Of a stretch of DNA of 64,000 bases, positions 1-9,417 are shown piece after piece. The stretch's first letter is position 1. Each line of letters starts with the position of its first letter. The DNA is taken from the NCBI RefSeq assembly GCF_013177655.1, contig NZ_CP035946.1, positions 186,001 through 250,000 on the forward strand, read 5' to 3'. The notes beneath the pieces are model-generated. The model saw only the letters and a program-made list of their open reading frames with translations, was not told the origin of the DNA and searched no databases. The DNA comes from Campylobacter canadensis (GTDB taxonomy: Bacteria > Campylobacterota > Campylobacteria > Campylobacterales > Campylobacteraceae). The position numbers and the translations under genes are program-made.

Positions 1-1
1 G

Positions 2-2770
2 AAGAAATATGTAAAAGTAGAAGCTTACATAGAAGATTATCCAGACTCAAACAATTACATTACAAATCCAAAATTTGTTAGTGGGGTAGATTATAAATTT
101 ATGAGTATTGAAACTAAAGAGCCAATAAATAATTATTTGCCATATGAGAGAAAATATGCACCTGAAGTAGTCGCTACTAAAAATTATTTAGGTAACTATG
201 TTTGGGATTATCTAACAACAGTTCAAAGAGCAACAGCTAATTTTGCAGTTCAAACAATACCATATTGTAAGCAAAGGGTGCTTTATAAAATTGAAGTAAA
301 AAGAATACAAATTCCAGGTCAGTGGATGGATTATACTATTTTTGATACTTATCCAAATTCAGATAAATGCAAAGTTCTAGGTGATTGGAATTTAAAAAGA
401 GGGCAAAATAATTTTAAGGAAAGTGAAAAAAATGAATACACTTGGTGGGGATTTTTTGATGGAGTTCATACTTGTACAGGTGATACAAGATGGGGATATT
501 GGAACTTGTTCAAAGATGAGCCACACCCACGTAGCGAATTATTTTATTTTTATGTAATACAAGATGCTTGGGAAGGAGATAAAAAATTTGAAAAAGATTG
601 CTTGCCTACCCCTATTGCAAATATTACAAGTGCCTTTGTAAATTCTAAAGGTGGCGGTAGCAACAATACAACATTTTCTTATAAAAACCCAACCGATGCA
701 ACAGATATTTATACTTATTTAGATGGAGAAGATGCTTATATTAAAATAGATTTTAATAATGAAGAAAATGTATTTAAGCCAAGCACAAATCCATTTACAA
801 GCGATAACACTCGTTATATTTCTTTAGATATTGCAGAAAGTAGAAAAAATTCAGAAAATCAAGGTGTTTGGAAATATTATGTTCAAAAAGATTGCACGGA
901 TTTTAATAATAAAAATTGTAAATATGTTCAATTAGCTTATCAGTATGATTTAAATGATATTAATGTATTTAATAGCGGTTCAAATGGAATTTTATACAAA
1001 GATATGTGTAAGTTTGCAAATCAAAAAGTAAAAGAGCAAATAGGAAATAGTGCAAATATTTGTAATCCAGATGACCCTGCTAGACAAAATGAGATTTTCT
1101 TTAAATACAACAACGCAATTTTAGAATTTGATAAAATAAGCACAAATGCTAATGATAAAAATAGAAGAGAGTTTAAACTAAGATTTTATCCTTCAATTAA
1201 TTCAATAGCTAGTACAGGTTTAGAGATAAAGCATTCTCCAATTACAGTTAGACCAAGATATTTTGAAGCTAAGCAAGAAAGTTGTGCAATTGGTCAAAGC
1301 TGCACTAAGCCAATTCAAGCAAATATCACAAATGGCACAATTTACGATAATAAGATTTATGCTGATAAATATTTATTAAAGGTAGATTATCCAGGAACTA
1401 CATATTATTTTAATCTTGCAAAAAATTATAATATTGTAAATGATAGTAATCCTATAGTTTTAAAAAGTAGCAACGATAACAATGATAGTTTTATGCCAAT
1501 AATTCCTTTTGATAGTGCAAATATTGCTAGTATCGTGTTAAAAGATGCACATATTAAAAAATATTTACAAGATTATTTTAAAAATCCTAGCTATGATTAC
1601 ACAAAACATTGTAGCGATAGTGATGAAGTTTTAACTATGGATAAGGCAAATATAAGAGATAGTGTTACAGGTAAAATAGCTTGCCAAACACCAATGAAAG
1701 ACTTTATACCTGTTACGCCAAAAGGTGTTGAAAGTGCTATTTCTTATAAAGATAGCATTGATAAAGATGCAAGGGTGAATGTAGTTTTAAATAATATTGA
1801 CCCTGATAATAAAAATTTTACCTTTGCATACCGCATTTATCCACAATTACAAGCACAAGCAAGTAATTTTAATAAGCAAAATATTGCAAAGTATTACACA
1901 GATGATATAAATATTGAAATTACTCCAAGCTTTAGCAGTGGTGTTAGTTTAGATAAATTTGTATTAGAACAAGATACAAATGCTCTAAATAGAGCTTATG
2001 CAAATGAGATTAAGCTTGAAAATGGTGTATTTAAAATTAAAGTTAGCAAAGAAGAACTAAATAAATATTTTAAAACAAAGCTAGATGAATTAAATGACAA
2101 CACTAAAACAACATTTACTTTCTTAAACGAAGCAAGTAATATGAGCTATGATAATGTAAGCAGATATGAAGCTATAGTAAAAAAAGATAAAAGAATAAAT
2201 TCTTTAATCATCGCAAATGAAAATGCTAATGAAATACCTTTTACATTTTACTATACAAAAAAAGCACCTATTTTTACACTAAATAATGTAAAAATAAAAG
2301 TTTTAAAAAATGCTCAACTTGCAAATGATATTGAGCAAACACAAAGTGTTGGAGTAAAATTTGTAAGTGCAAGTCCGTTTTTTAAAGATGTAAAAGTTAG
2401 TAAAGGAAGTGATAATGCAAGCATTGATGAAACACATCTTGATATAAAACCAATGCTAAATTACCTTGATAGCGACAAACAATACAAAGAATTTATTTAT
2501 CAAGCTAAAACTAGTAAAGAAGAAGCTTGGAGTGCAGATTGTGCTAATGCAAATAAAGTTTGTTATAGAAAATTACCAAGCTCAAAACTACCTGGCTATG
2601 AAGCTAAGTTTTTAAGTGATTATGGTTTAGATATAACAAGTGGTACAAATGTACTTAAAATTAAAAACACAAAGCAAAAGAATTCAGCTTATATAAAAGA
2701 TACAATTCACTGCTTTGGCGGGGAATTTAATTGTGATACATCTTTTACAATTGAATTTAAAAATGACTAA
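2..2770 (+). CDS. Large unrecognised protein, C-terminal part (5' end outside window)
   Basis: The frame is open from base 2 without any stop, so the in-window Met at 101 is probably internal and the gene begins to the left. About 922 residues are visible. They are rich in Asn, Lys, Tyr and Thr, with no obvious transmembrane segment. Several Cys pairs are closely spaced (CAIGQSC, CANANKVC and CFGGEFNC near the C-terminus), which suits disulfide bonds in an exported or surface protein. I see no repeats, no autotransporter barrel and no enzyme motif, and I do not recognise the family. The signal peptide, if any, would lie outside the window. The gene ends just before a strong hairpin terminator. 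Its function is unknown. Confidence 0.75.
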   Translation, partial: KKYVKVEAYIEDYPDSNNYITNPKFVSGVDYKFMSIETKEPINNYLPYERKYAPEVVATKNYLGNYVWDYLTTVQRATANFAVQTIPYCKQRVLYKIEVKRIQIPGQWMDYTIFDTYPNSDKCKVLGDWNLKRGQNNFKESEKNEYTWWGFFDGVHTCTGDTRWGYWNLFKDEPHPRSELFYFYVIQDAWEGDKKFEKDCLPTPIANITSAFVNSKGGGSNNTTFSYKNPTDATDIYTYLDGEDAYIKIDFNNEENVFKPSTNPFTSDNTRYISLDIAESRKNSENQGVWKYYVQKDCTDFNNKNCKYVQLAYQYDLNDINVFNSGSNGILYKDMCKFANQKVKEQIGNSANICNPDDPARQNEIFFKYNNAILEFDKISTNANDKNRREFKLRFYPSINSIASTGLEIKHSPITVRPRYFEAKQESCAIGQSCTKPIQANITNGTIYDNKIYADKYLLKVDYPGTTYYFNLAKNYNIVNDSNPIVLKSSNDNNDSFMPIIPFDSANIASIVLKDAHIKKYLQDYFKNPSYDYTKHCSDSDEVLTMDKANIRDSVTGKIACQTPMKDFIPVTPKGVESAISYKDSIDKDARVNVVLNNIDPDNKNFTFAYRIYPQLQAQASNFNKQNIAKYYTDDINIEITPSFSSGVSLDKFVLEQDTNALNRAYANEIKLENGVFKIKVSKEELNKYFKTKLDELNDNTKTTFTFLNEASNMSYDNVSRYEAIVKKDKRINSLIIANENANEIPFTFYYTKKAPIFTLNNVKIKVLKNAQLANDIEQTQSVGVKFVSASPFFKDVKVSKGSDNASIDETHLDIKPMLNYLDSDKQYKEFIYQAKTSKEEAWSADCANANKVCYRKLPSSKLPGYEAKFLSDYGLDITSGTNVLKIKNTKQKNSAYIKDTIHCFGGEFNCDTSFTIEFKND

Positions 2771-2801
2771 TTTTTGCAGCTTAAACTGCAAAAATTTTTT
2801 T
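2771..2801 (+). terminator. Rho-independent terminator
   Basis: Perfect 9-bp stem (2771-2779 with 2786-2794), 6-nt loop, then seven T residues. It starts directly after the stop codon of the large upstream gene. Confidence 0.85.
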
Positions 2802-2850
2802 AATAAAAAACAAAAATTTATTAAATTTATTATTAAAAATAATAAAATCT

Positions 2851-2859
2851 TGCTACAAT
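2851..2859 (+). promoter_or_regulatory. Candidate extended -10 promoter element
   Basis: TGCTACAAT has the TGn-TAnnAT form of Campylobacter sigma-70 promoters. The expected start near 2866 would serve the small ORF at 2891 and possibly the MFS gene at 3100, with a leader of about 230 nt. Found by eye only. Confidence 0.45.
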
Positions 2860-2890
2860 CAGCTTTTTTAGTTTTTAAAAAAGGATATAA

Positions 2891-3055
2891 ATGCAAGTAG
2901 CAAGATATTTAAACTTATTTTTTTTATATTTTTACTTGCGTTCTATTAGCTTTAAAATTAGTAATTTGAGTATTAAACTATGTAATTTTACATACAAAAG
3001 CCTTTTTACAGCTTTTTTAAGCTTTAAAAGATTATTTTATTTTTATTGCAAATAA
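2891..3055 (+). CDS. Possible small basic hydrophobic protein (54 aa)
   Basis: An ATG at 2891 follows an AAGGA ribosome-binding site by six bases and sits 25 bases after a plausible transcription start. The 54-codon frame ends at 3055. The product would be rich in Phe, Leu, Tyr, Lys and Arg (starting MQVARYLNLFFLYFYL), so it could be a small membrane peptide or a leader peptide ahead of the transporter gene. Against it, AT-rich spacer DNA readily yields such translations and I recognise no family. The rest of the 329-base gap (2771-3099) holds only the terminator and the MFS ribosome-binding site AAGGAG. Confidence 0.3.
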   Translation: MQVARYLNLFFLYFYLRSISFKISNLSIKLCNFTYKSLFTAFLSFKRLFYFYCK

Positions 3056-3099
3056 ATCTTTTTTAAACAAGCTTAAAAAAAATATAAAAAGGAGTTGAT

Positions 3100-4386
3100 A
3101 TGAAGAAATTAAATAAAAGCGATGTTAAAACATTAATATTAAGTTCATTAGGCGGAACTTTAGAATTTTATGATTTTATTATTTTTGCAATATTTACTCC
3201 TTATTTTACCCATCATTTTTTCCCAAGTAATTTAGATAAAAATGTGCAATTATTAAATTCGTACATTGCATTTGCAGCAGGTTATTTAGCAAGACCGCTT
3301 GGAGCAATTATTATGGGGCATTTTAGTGATAAATTTGGTAGAAAAAGAATGTTTTTATTAAGCATTGTTTTAATGGTTGTGCCTACTTTTATTTTTTCAA
3401 TTATGCCTACTTATAAAGATATTGGATATTTTGCAATTTTAATTTTGCTTATTATAAGATTTACTCAAGGAGTGGCAATTGGAGCAGAGCTTCCTAGTGC
3501 TTGGGTTTTTGTGTATGAGCATAGTCCTAAAAATTACAAGGCTAGATTTTTAGCCTTGCTTACTTGCGGGGTTTGTGCTGGAATTTTACTTGGAGCTTTA
3601 GCGGCTTTATTTTTACATCTTAATTTTAGCGATGAAGAGATTAAAGATTATGCTTATAGAATTCCTTTTTTCATAGGTGGTATTTTTGGCTTAATTAGTA
3701 TCTATCTTAGAAAGTTTTTACAAGAAACACCTACCTTTCAAAAAATGAAAGAAAGCAAGCAAATAAGCTCTTTTCCACTAAAAGATGTAATTAAAAATTA
3801 TAAAGTTGATATTGCTTTGTCTATGATGATTACTTGGGTTTTAGCAGCTTGTGTGCTTGTTTTAGTGATTTTAATGCCAAATTATACTAAAGAACTTTTT
3901 TACATAAACTCAATTACAAATTCTTTCGTGCAAATAAGCGGCTGTATTGCTATGATATTTGGTTTATTTAGTACTGGCTATTTTGCAGATAGGTTTAAAG
4001 CAGCGTCTGTGTGTAAAATTTATGCTTTTTACTTATTTACATTTAATGTTTTATGCTTTTATGAAATGTATGTTGGTAAGGATTTTGTTTTATTTTGGAT
4101 TTTTTATTTATGTGCTTGTTTTTTTGCTGGTATTGTTAATTTTGCTTCTATTTTTATGTGTTCGCTTTATAAAGAAAATATTTTAGTCTCTGGTATTAGT
4201 TTTTCTTATAATTTATCTTATGCGATATCAGGCTTTATAACCCCTATTGTTGTATTTAAATTGCATAGATTAGCGATTGAAAATGGCGGATTGTTTTTAT
4301 TATCAAATGGCGTTTATATGTGTTTAATTTCAATTTTAGCCTTTTTTTGTGCTGTATTGTTTGAAAAAATAAAGGAAATAAAATAA
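3100..4386 (+). CDS. MFS transporter, metabolite:H+ symporter (MHS) type
   Basis: A 428-residue integral membrane protein with about twelve hydrophobic segments. The MFS loop 2-3 signature is visible as GHFSDKFGRKR at about residues 73-83. The acidic-aromatic start of helix 1 (GGTLEFYDF) and the RFTQGVAIGAE segment are typical of the MHS branch, which includes KgtP, ProP and citrate or shikimate symporters. The likely role is proton-coupled uptake of a small organic acid or amino-acid-like solute; the substrate cannot be read from sequence. The ATG follows AAGGAG at normal spacing. The gene stands alone between a terminator and the convergent rmuC. Confidence 0.88.
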   Translation: MKKLNKSDVKTLILSSLGGTLEFYDFIIFAIFTPYFTHHFFPSNLDKNVQLLNSYIAFAAGYLARPLGAIIMGHFSDKFGRKRMFLLSIVLMVVPTFIFSIMPTYKDIGYFAILILLIIRFTQGVAIGAELPSAWVFVYEHSPKNYKARFLALLTCGVCAGILLGALAALFLHLNFSDEEIKDYAYRIPFFIGGIFGLISIYLRKFLQETPTFQKMKESKQISSFPLKDVIKNYKVDIALSMMITWVLAACVLVLVILMPNYTKELFYINSITNSFVQISGCIAMIFGLFSTGYFADRFKAASVCKIYAFYLFTFNVLCFYEMYVGKDFVLFWIFYLCACFFAGIVNFASIFMCSLYKENILVSGISFSYNLSYAISGFITPIVVFKLHRLAIENGGLFLLSNGVYMCLISILAFFCAVLFEKIKEIK

Positions 4387-4390
4387 TTAA

Positions 4391-4421
4391 TATAGCTTAT
4401 ATTTTTGTATTATAAACTATA
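4391..4421. terminator. Weak hairpin between convergent genes
   Basis: An 11-bp, all but one paired stem (4391-4401 with 4411-4421) with a 9-nt T-rich loop just after the MFS stop. It may end MFS transcription, but it is AT-rich and has no clean T-run, so this is tentative. Confidence 0.3.
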
Positions 4422-4496
4422 CTTAAGATTATAAAAGCATATATATTTATTAAAATTACATAGATTAAAATAAATAAAATAGTATTTTAAAATATT

Positions 4497-5759
4497 TTAT
4501 TCATAATGCGTTATATTTATGCTTTTATTTTCTAGGAGAGTTTTTGTATTTTGTATGCCTAGACTTTGTATTTTTTCTAACTTAGAAAAAAGATTAGCCC
4601 TTCCATAAAGTTTTACATCAATACTGCTTAAACCTTTGTCAATTTGCATTTTTAATCTTTGATAATCAGATAAAAAATCAGCAAATTTATCATAAAAAGA
4701 GCTTAGCTCTTTCATAATTTCTTCTAAGTTTTTATTACTTTTGTAATTATTCCAGCCTAAATAAATCATTTTTAATCCAATAAATAAAGTGCTTGGACTT
4801 ACTAAGAATATTTTTTTCTTTTGCGCTTTTAAAAATAAGCTTTTATCGTATGTGCAAGCTTGTTCTAAAAGGCTGTTGTAGGGTACAAATAAAAGCATAT
4901 ATTCATTTGCACCTTTTATAGTTTTTGCATAGTCTTTTTTAGCAAGTTCATCTATTCTAGCCAAGAGATTTTTTACTAATTCTTCTTTAAAATTATTCTC
5001 ATCTTCGCTAAAAGCAAGAGAAAATTTTGAATCAATCACAACGCATTTTTCAGGCTCAAAATACACAATTGCATCTGGAATTTTTCTTTTATTTTCATCA
5101 TCAATAAAATGCTCTTGCAAGAAAAATTGCTCGTTTTCAATAAGCCCACTAGCAAGCAAAACTTGCCTTAAGGCTTCTTCTGCAAAATTGCCCCTTATTT
5201 TTTTATCTCCTTTTAAAATAGCTGCAAACTCATCAGCCTTTTTACCCAAATTCATACTAGCATCAAACATAGTTTTAAGATTATTTTCTATGTTTTGATT
5301 TTGAAGCTTTAGATTTACTTCATAATCATTTAATTTTTTTGCTATTGGCTCAAAAATATCATTTAGTTTTTGATTTGATTTTTCAAGTAAAATTTTTGTA
5401 TTTGTTTCATAAATTAATTGAGAATTTTTTTCATAATCTTGTTTTAATTTTTCTTCTAAAAAATAAGCTAATTCTTTATAATTTTTTTCTAGCTTGTTTA
5501 AATTATTTTCATAATCTTGCTGATTTTTTAAAAGATTTTCCTTAGTGCTTTGCAAATATGCCTTTAAATTTGCATTTTCTTCTTTAATTTGCTCGTAAGT
5601 ACTTAATTTTTCATTATTTTCTTGAATTTTTAAAGATAGTTCTTCGTTTTTAGCATTTAAAATACTATTTTGCGTGTTTATTTTTAAAAATTTCACAAAA
5701 ACAATACTTACAGCAAGAAGTAAAAATAAAAGCCCACTAGCTAAAATAATTTCTATCAT
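4497..5759 (-). CDS. rmuC: RmuC family DNA recombination protein
   Basis: 420 residues. An N-terminal transmembrane helix (about 3-23) is followed by a long Glu/Lys/Asn-rich coiled coil (about 30-165) and the RmuC domain (about 170-400). Conserved elements visible are RGNFAEEALRQVL (189-201), VIDSKFSL (241-248) and FLVSPSTLFIGLKMIYLGW. RmuC proteins limit inversions at short repeats, and the fold resembles the restriction-endonuclease superfamily, with the D-x-K of DSKFSL in the expected place. The start overlaps the kdsB stop by four bases (ATGA), so it is the last gene of the long minus-strand run. Confidence 0.9.
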   Translation of the reverse strand: MIEIILASGLLFLLLAVSIVFVKFLKINTQNSILNAKNEELSLKIQENNEKLSTYEQIKEENANLKAYLQSTKENLLKNQQDYENNLNKLEKNYKELAYFLEEKLKQDYEKNSQLIYETNTKILLEKSNQKLNDIFEPIAKKLNDYEVNLKLQNQNIENNLKTMFDASMNLGKKADEFAAILKGDKKIRGNFAEEALRQVLLASGLIENEQFFLQEHFIDDENKRKIPDAIVYFEPEKCVVIDSKFSLAFSEDENNFKEELVKNLLARIDELAKKDYAKTIKGANEYMLLFVPYNSLLEQACTYDKSLFLKAQKKKIFLVSPSTLFIGLKMIYLGWNNYKSNKNLEEIMKELSSFYDKFADFLSDYQRLKMQIDKGLSSIDVKLYGRANLFSKLEKIQSLGIQNTKTLLENKSINITHYE

Positions 5760-6454
5760 AATAATTTCATTAATCTTTCATAATCTTCTTTAGTATCAAT
5801 GCCAAATGACTTTGTGTTTATTTCTAGCATTTTGATTTTTTTACCATTTTCTAAAGCTCTTAATTGCTCTAACTTCTCAATGTTTTCAAGCACTGATGTA
5901 AAGCTTACAAACTCTTTTAAAGCCTTGTACGAATAAGCATAAATTCCTAAGTGTAAATATATTAAATTACTTGTGTTATCTCTATTAAAAGGTATGTTTG
6001 CTCTAGAAAAATATAAAGCATAATTATCTTTATCAAGCACTACTTTTACTGCATTTGCATCTTTATAATCATTAATTTTACTAAAACAAGATGCCATAAA
6101 AAATTCATCTTTATATTTATTTGCAAAGTCTTTAAATAAAAGTAGATTTTGCTTTTCAAAAAGCGGCTCATCAGCTTGTAAATTAATGATTATCTCATCA
6201 TCATTTAAGCCTAAAATATCTGCTGCTTCTTTTATTCTTTCTGTGCCGCTATTATGCTCTTTTATACTTTTTACACATTTAATATTGTGTTCTTTTGCTA
6301 GATTTATTACTTCATCGCTATCAGTTACAATTATTGTTTCATCTACTTTTTTTGCCTGTAAGGCTGTATAAATACACATTGCAATACCATTTATTGGTGC
6401 TAGAATTTTATTAGGAAAGCGAGTTGATTTTAATCTTGCTGGTATGATTATCAT
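5756..6454 (-). CDS. kdsB: 3-deoxy-manno-octulosonate cytidylyltransferase
   Basis: Activates Kdo as CMP-Kdo for the inner core of lipooligosaccharide, in the cytoplasm. The CTP-binding motif IPARLKSTRFPNK is at residues 4-16, followed by VTDSDEV, the QADEP nucleotide-binding segment (most family members have QGDEP) and LGIYAYS. An in-frame TTG at 6472 would add six residues inside thrC. I prefer the ATG at 6452-6454 because AAGGA lies six bases upstream and the protein then begins MIIIPARL like its relatives (232 aa). The gene is two bases after thrC and overlaps rmuC. The lpxK-thrC-kdsB order matches C. jejuni as I recall it. Confidence 0.93.
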   Translation of the reverse strand: MIIIPARLKSTRFPNKILAPINGIAMCIYTALQAKKVDETIIVTDSDEVINLAKEHNIKCVKSIKEHNSGTERIKEAADILGLNDDEIIINLQADEPLFEKQNLLLFKDFANKYKDEFFMASCFSKINDYKDANAVKVVLDKDNYALYFSRANIPFNRDNTSNLIYLHLGIYAYSYKALKEFVSFTSVLENIEKLEQLRALENGKKIKMLEINTKSFGIDTKEDYERLMKLL

Positions 6455-6456
6455 TT

Positions 6457-7830
6457 TTATCCTTTTATCCAATTTAAAATTTGTTCTTTTATTTCATTTA
6501 CCTTAATCTCTTTTGCGTAATTTACATTTGAATTTAAAGCTTCTAAAAGATTATCACTTATTTTGCAATTTTTTTCCTTGCTTAGTTCAAAAAGTGCTTG
6601 TTTTTCTTCTTTGTTAATATCTAAAGCTTTGCAAATGCTAGGAGTAAATTTACACCACTGCGCACTAGCACAAAGCAAGGTAAAATCATCATCTAAGGCA
6701 TTAAGAGTGGTTGCTGTGTGCGGGTCAAACAAATAAACATCGCTATATTTTTTTATGTTTTTTAAACACTCATCATCGCTGCATTTATAAGCAATAAAAT
6801 GCTCTTTAAGTTTATTTAATTCATCTTTGCTTAATGTAAAATATTTTTTTTCATTTAAATCTTTATATAAACTAGCTGTTCTTTCATCGCCAAAAAAGTA
6901 AAAAATCAATCTTTCAAGATTAGAAGATTTTAAAATATCCATAGCAGGGCTTAAAGTGCATTTAAACTCACGCTTTCTTAAATCATAACAACCTGTATTA
7001 AAAAAATCATATAAAACACAATTTTCATTGCTAATTATTTTAATTTTATTAATATTAGCTCCCATCATCTTTGCATAAAAAGCAGCTAGAGCGTTGCCAA
7101 AATTACCGCTTGGAACTGCTATATTTATTTTATTTTCATATTTAAGCGAAGCATAATAATGATAAATTATTTGATATAAAATCCTACCAAAATTAAGAGA
7201 ATTTGCAGCACTTAAGTTTAATTTTGCTTCCTTAATACTATTTTTAAAATCAGCGTCATTTAAAAGCTCTTTTAAAGCACTTTGCGCATCATCAAAATTA
7301 CCATCAATTGCTAAAACTAAAGAATTATTATATTTTATTTTACCCATTTGTGCTTGTTGAACTACACTTGTTTTATTGTGTGGATAAATGCAAATTGTTC
7401 TTGCAAGATTATTAAAAGCACTTAAAGTTGCAGGTCCTGTATCTCCGCTTGTTGCACACATAATTAATAAATTATCTTCTAAAGCACTCATAAATCTTGC
7501 TAAAGGTGCTAAAGCAAGGTCTTTAAAAGCACGAGTTTTACCTAAAAATAATTCACAAATATGGGCTTTGTCGTTAAGTTTTACAATATTTATTGCTTTT
7601 TGATAATCAAATTCTAAATAAGCATCAAGACTATTTTTAAATTCATTTATAAATTCATTACTAAAAGTTTTATAAATTACTAAGGCTAAGTCGTTATAAC
7701 TTATATTTTTATCTACACTAATCTTTGTTAAAACACTAGGCGAATAAAGTCCGCCATCACTGCTTAATGGGTTTAGCAAGGCTTCTTTTAGCGAAGCTTT
7801 TAATTTTGAGTTTTTGCTGCTTACAAACAT
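6457..7830 (-). CDS. thrC: Threonine synthase
   Basis: Converts O-phosphohomoserine to threonine with pyridoxal phosphate. 457 residues, typical of the long bacterial and fungal type. Seen are the N-terminal LSSDGGLYSP block, the PLP-lysine motif TRAFKDLALAPL (Lys103), ATSGDTGPA (126-134) and the phosphate-cup segment VPSGNFGNALAA. The ATG is preceded by AAGGA. It sits between two LPS genes (lpxK upstream by 51 bases, kdsB downstream by 2), a neighbourhood shared with C. jejuni rather than a threonine operon. Confidence 0.95.
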   Translation of the reverse strand: MFVSSKNSKLKASLKEALLNPLSSDGGLYSPSVLTKISVDKNISYNDLALVIYKTFSNEFINEFKNSLDAYLEFDYQKAINIVKLNDKAHICELFLGKTRAFKDLALAPLARFMSALEDNLLIMCATSGDTGPATLSAFNNLARTICIYPHNKTSVVQQAQMGKIKYNNSLVLAIDGNFDDAQSALKELLNDADFKNSIKEAKLNLSAANSLNFGRILYQIIYHYYASLKYENKINIAVPSGNFGNALAAFYAKMMGANINKIKIISNENCVLYDFFNTGCYDLRKREFKCTLSPAMDILKSSNLERLIFYFFGDERTASLYKDLNEKKYFTLSKDELNKLKEHFIAYKCSDDECLKNIKKYSDVYLFDPHTATTLNALDDDFTLLCASAQWCKFTPSICKALDINKEEKQALFELSKEKNCKISDNLLEALNSNVNYAKEIKVNEIKEQILNWIKG

Positions 7831-7881
7831 TTTTTTCCTTTATTTTAAGTTAGATAATTTTGGTATTTTTTAATTAATTTT

Positions 7882-8817
7882 TCAAGTAATTTTACATTTA
7901 TAAAAGGATTTTATATATTTTAAAATTTCTTTTTTTACATTTAAACTAAGCTCTAGTTTTTCATCAATTAAAATTGTATTAAAATTAAATTCTTTAATTT
8001 TTACATAGTCTTTTTTGCATAGTACAAAGCCTTTTGCCTTGTGTTTTGCTAATAAATCTTCTAACTTGCTCTTACTAAAATAATAATGGTCGCTAAAATA
8101 ATAATACGCCTTTGCTTTTTTTGCATATTTTTCTAATCTAAAGGGCTTTGCAATAGCACTAATAAATACATAATCGCTAAAATCATCTTCTTTTACAAAA
8201 GATGTTCTAAAATAATCTTTATTTTCATATAAATTTAAATTTGCTCTTTTTTGAAAATAAAGCGGCAATCTATATTGCCCACTTGGTAGGGTAAAATTAT
8301 ATTTTGCCCTTTCTTTTGCATTTAGTAAAATATCAAATTTTTTTATGTGAAATTTAGAAAAAGCATCATCTAAAATAACACATTTTGCCCCTAAACTAAT
8401 AGCCTTTTTAATAGCGTCTTCTCTTTTATTTGCAACGATAACATTTGCCTTTGTAAAATATGCGTGCTCTAAAGCTTCATCAGAGCTTTGAAGATAAGAA
8501 GCTAAAATTTCTTTTTTGTATTTTACTAATAAAACTCCTTTGCTTTTTCTTTTATAGCCACGCAATATTATAAAAATATCATCTTTATAAATTGGATATA
8601 AAAAATCGCTAAGAGCCTTAGTAAATGGAGTTTTACCGCTACCGCCAACGCTTAAATTTCCAACGCTAATAATAGCAATATCAAAGCTTATTCTTTTTTT
8701 TAAACTTGAGTTTAAAATAGAAAGTATCATATATAAAAATGAAAATGGCAAAAGCATAAAAATCAGTATTTTTTGAAAAAAACTTGGTTTAAAAAAGTAT
8801 CTATCTAAAAAACTCAT
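7882..8817 (-). CDS. lpxK: Tetraacyldisaccharide 4'-kinase
   Basis: Phosphorylates the 4' position of the lipid A disaccharide precursor at the inner membrane. 311 residues with an N-terminal hydrophobic segment (about 15-37), the P-loop NLSVGGSGKTPF (GGSGKT at 58-63) and the second-motif region VILDDAFSKF, where many homologues have DDGFQH. It follows yigZ by one base and precedes thrC by 51 bases. Start ATG with AAGGA upstream. Together with glmU, lpxD and kdsB in the same run, it supplies four steps of LOS precursor synthesis. Confidence 0.92.
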   Translation of the reverse strand: MSFLDRYFFKPSFFQKILIFMLLPFSFLYMILSILNSSLKKRISFDIAIISVGNLSVGGSGKTPFTKALSDFLYPIYKDDIFIILRGYKRKSKGVLLVKYKKEILASYLQSSDEALEHAYFTKANVIVANKREDAIKKAISLGAKCVILDDAFSKFHIKKFDILLNAKERAKYNFTLPSGQYRLPLYFQKRANLNLYENKDYFRTSFVKEDDFSDYVFISAIAKPFRLEKYAKKAKAYYYFSDHYYFSKSKLEDLLAKHKAKGFVLCKKDYVKIKEFNFNTILIDEKLELSLNVKKEILKYIKSFYKCKIT

Positions 8818-8818
8818 T

Positions 8819-9415
8819 TTAATCCTTTATAATTTGTATTTGCATATCTTTTAATTCATTAGATAAAATAATCATTTCTTCATTGCTTAAAGACATTTTT
8901 ACCTTGATTAAATCGCTAAATTCTTTATCGTAAATTATATTATTTTTATCTAAAATATAAGAGATTTTATTAAATAAATTATAGTTTGTATAAAGACTGT
9001 AGTTTTGCCTTTTAATATAACTTTGTAATAAATTTTCATTTTGAGCTTTAATAATAGCTTGATTAACGCTAGTTGAATAAGCCCTAACTAGCCCACCACT
9101 ACCCAAAAGCGTACCGCCAAAATACCTTACTATATAACAAGCGCAATTTATTAAATTCGCTCCACGCAAAGCATTTAAAGCACTTTGACCGCTAGTTCCT
9201 TTAGGTTCTTTATCATCGCTTTGATTTTCAACAATTTGATTAAATTCATTTAAAACCCTTAAAGCATAAACAACATGCACTGCTTTAAAATGTTCTTGCT
9301 TTAGCTCGTTTTGTCTTATGCTAGGATTATTTTCATAAATTGGCTCTAAATAGCAAATGAATTTAGAGCCTTTTACTAAATAACTTTCAGTTACTAAAGT
9401 ATTTATTATAAACAT
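8819..9415 (-). CDS. YigZ/IMPACT (UPF0029) family protein
   Basis: 198 residues. The N-terminal IMPACT domain carries the family signatures in slightly altered form: KGSKFICYL, DKEPKGTSGQSAL (usually DGEPSGTAG) and YFGGTLLGSGGLVRAYS (usually YFGGIKLGAGGLVRAY). A C-terminal ferredoxin-like domain of about 60 residues follows. The biochemical role of bacterial YigZ proteins is not settled; links to ribosomes or translation have been suggested for the family. It lies two bases after the permease gene and one base before lpxK, inside the envelope-gene run. No strong ribosome-binding site precedes the ATG, so it may rely on coupled translation. Confidence 0.88.
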   Translation of the reverse strand: MFIINTLVTESYLVKGSKFICYLEPIYENNPSIRQNELKQEHFKAVHVVYALRVLNEFNQIVENQSDDKEPKGTSGQSALNALRGANLINCACYIVRYFGGTLLGSGGLVRAYSTSVNQAIIKAQNENLLQSYIKRQNYSLYTNYNLFNKISYILDKNNIIYDKEFSDLIKVKMSLSNEEMIILSNELKDMQIQIIKD

Positions 9416-9417
9416 AA

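Noticed and set aside
5756-6472. KdsB Gly-to-Ala change (QADEP) as an active-site defect, and the longer TTG start
   Set aside because: Ala at this point probably occurs in epsilonproteobacterial KdsB; the ATG with AAGGA at 6454 explains the start better.
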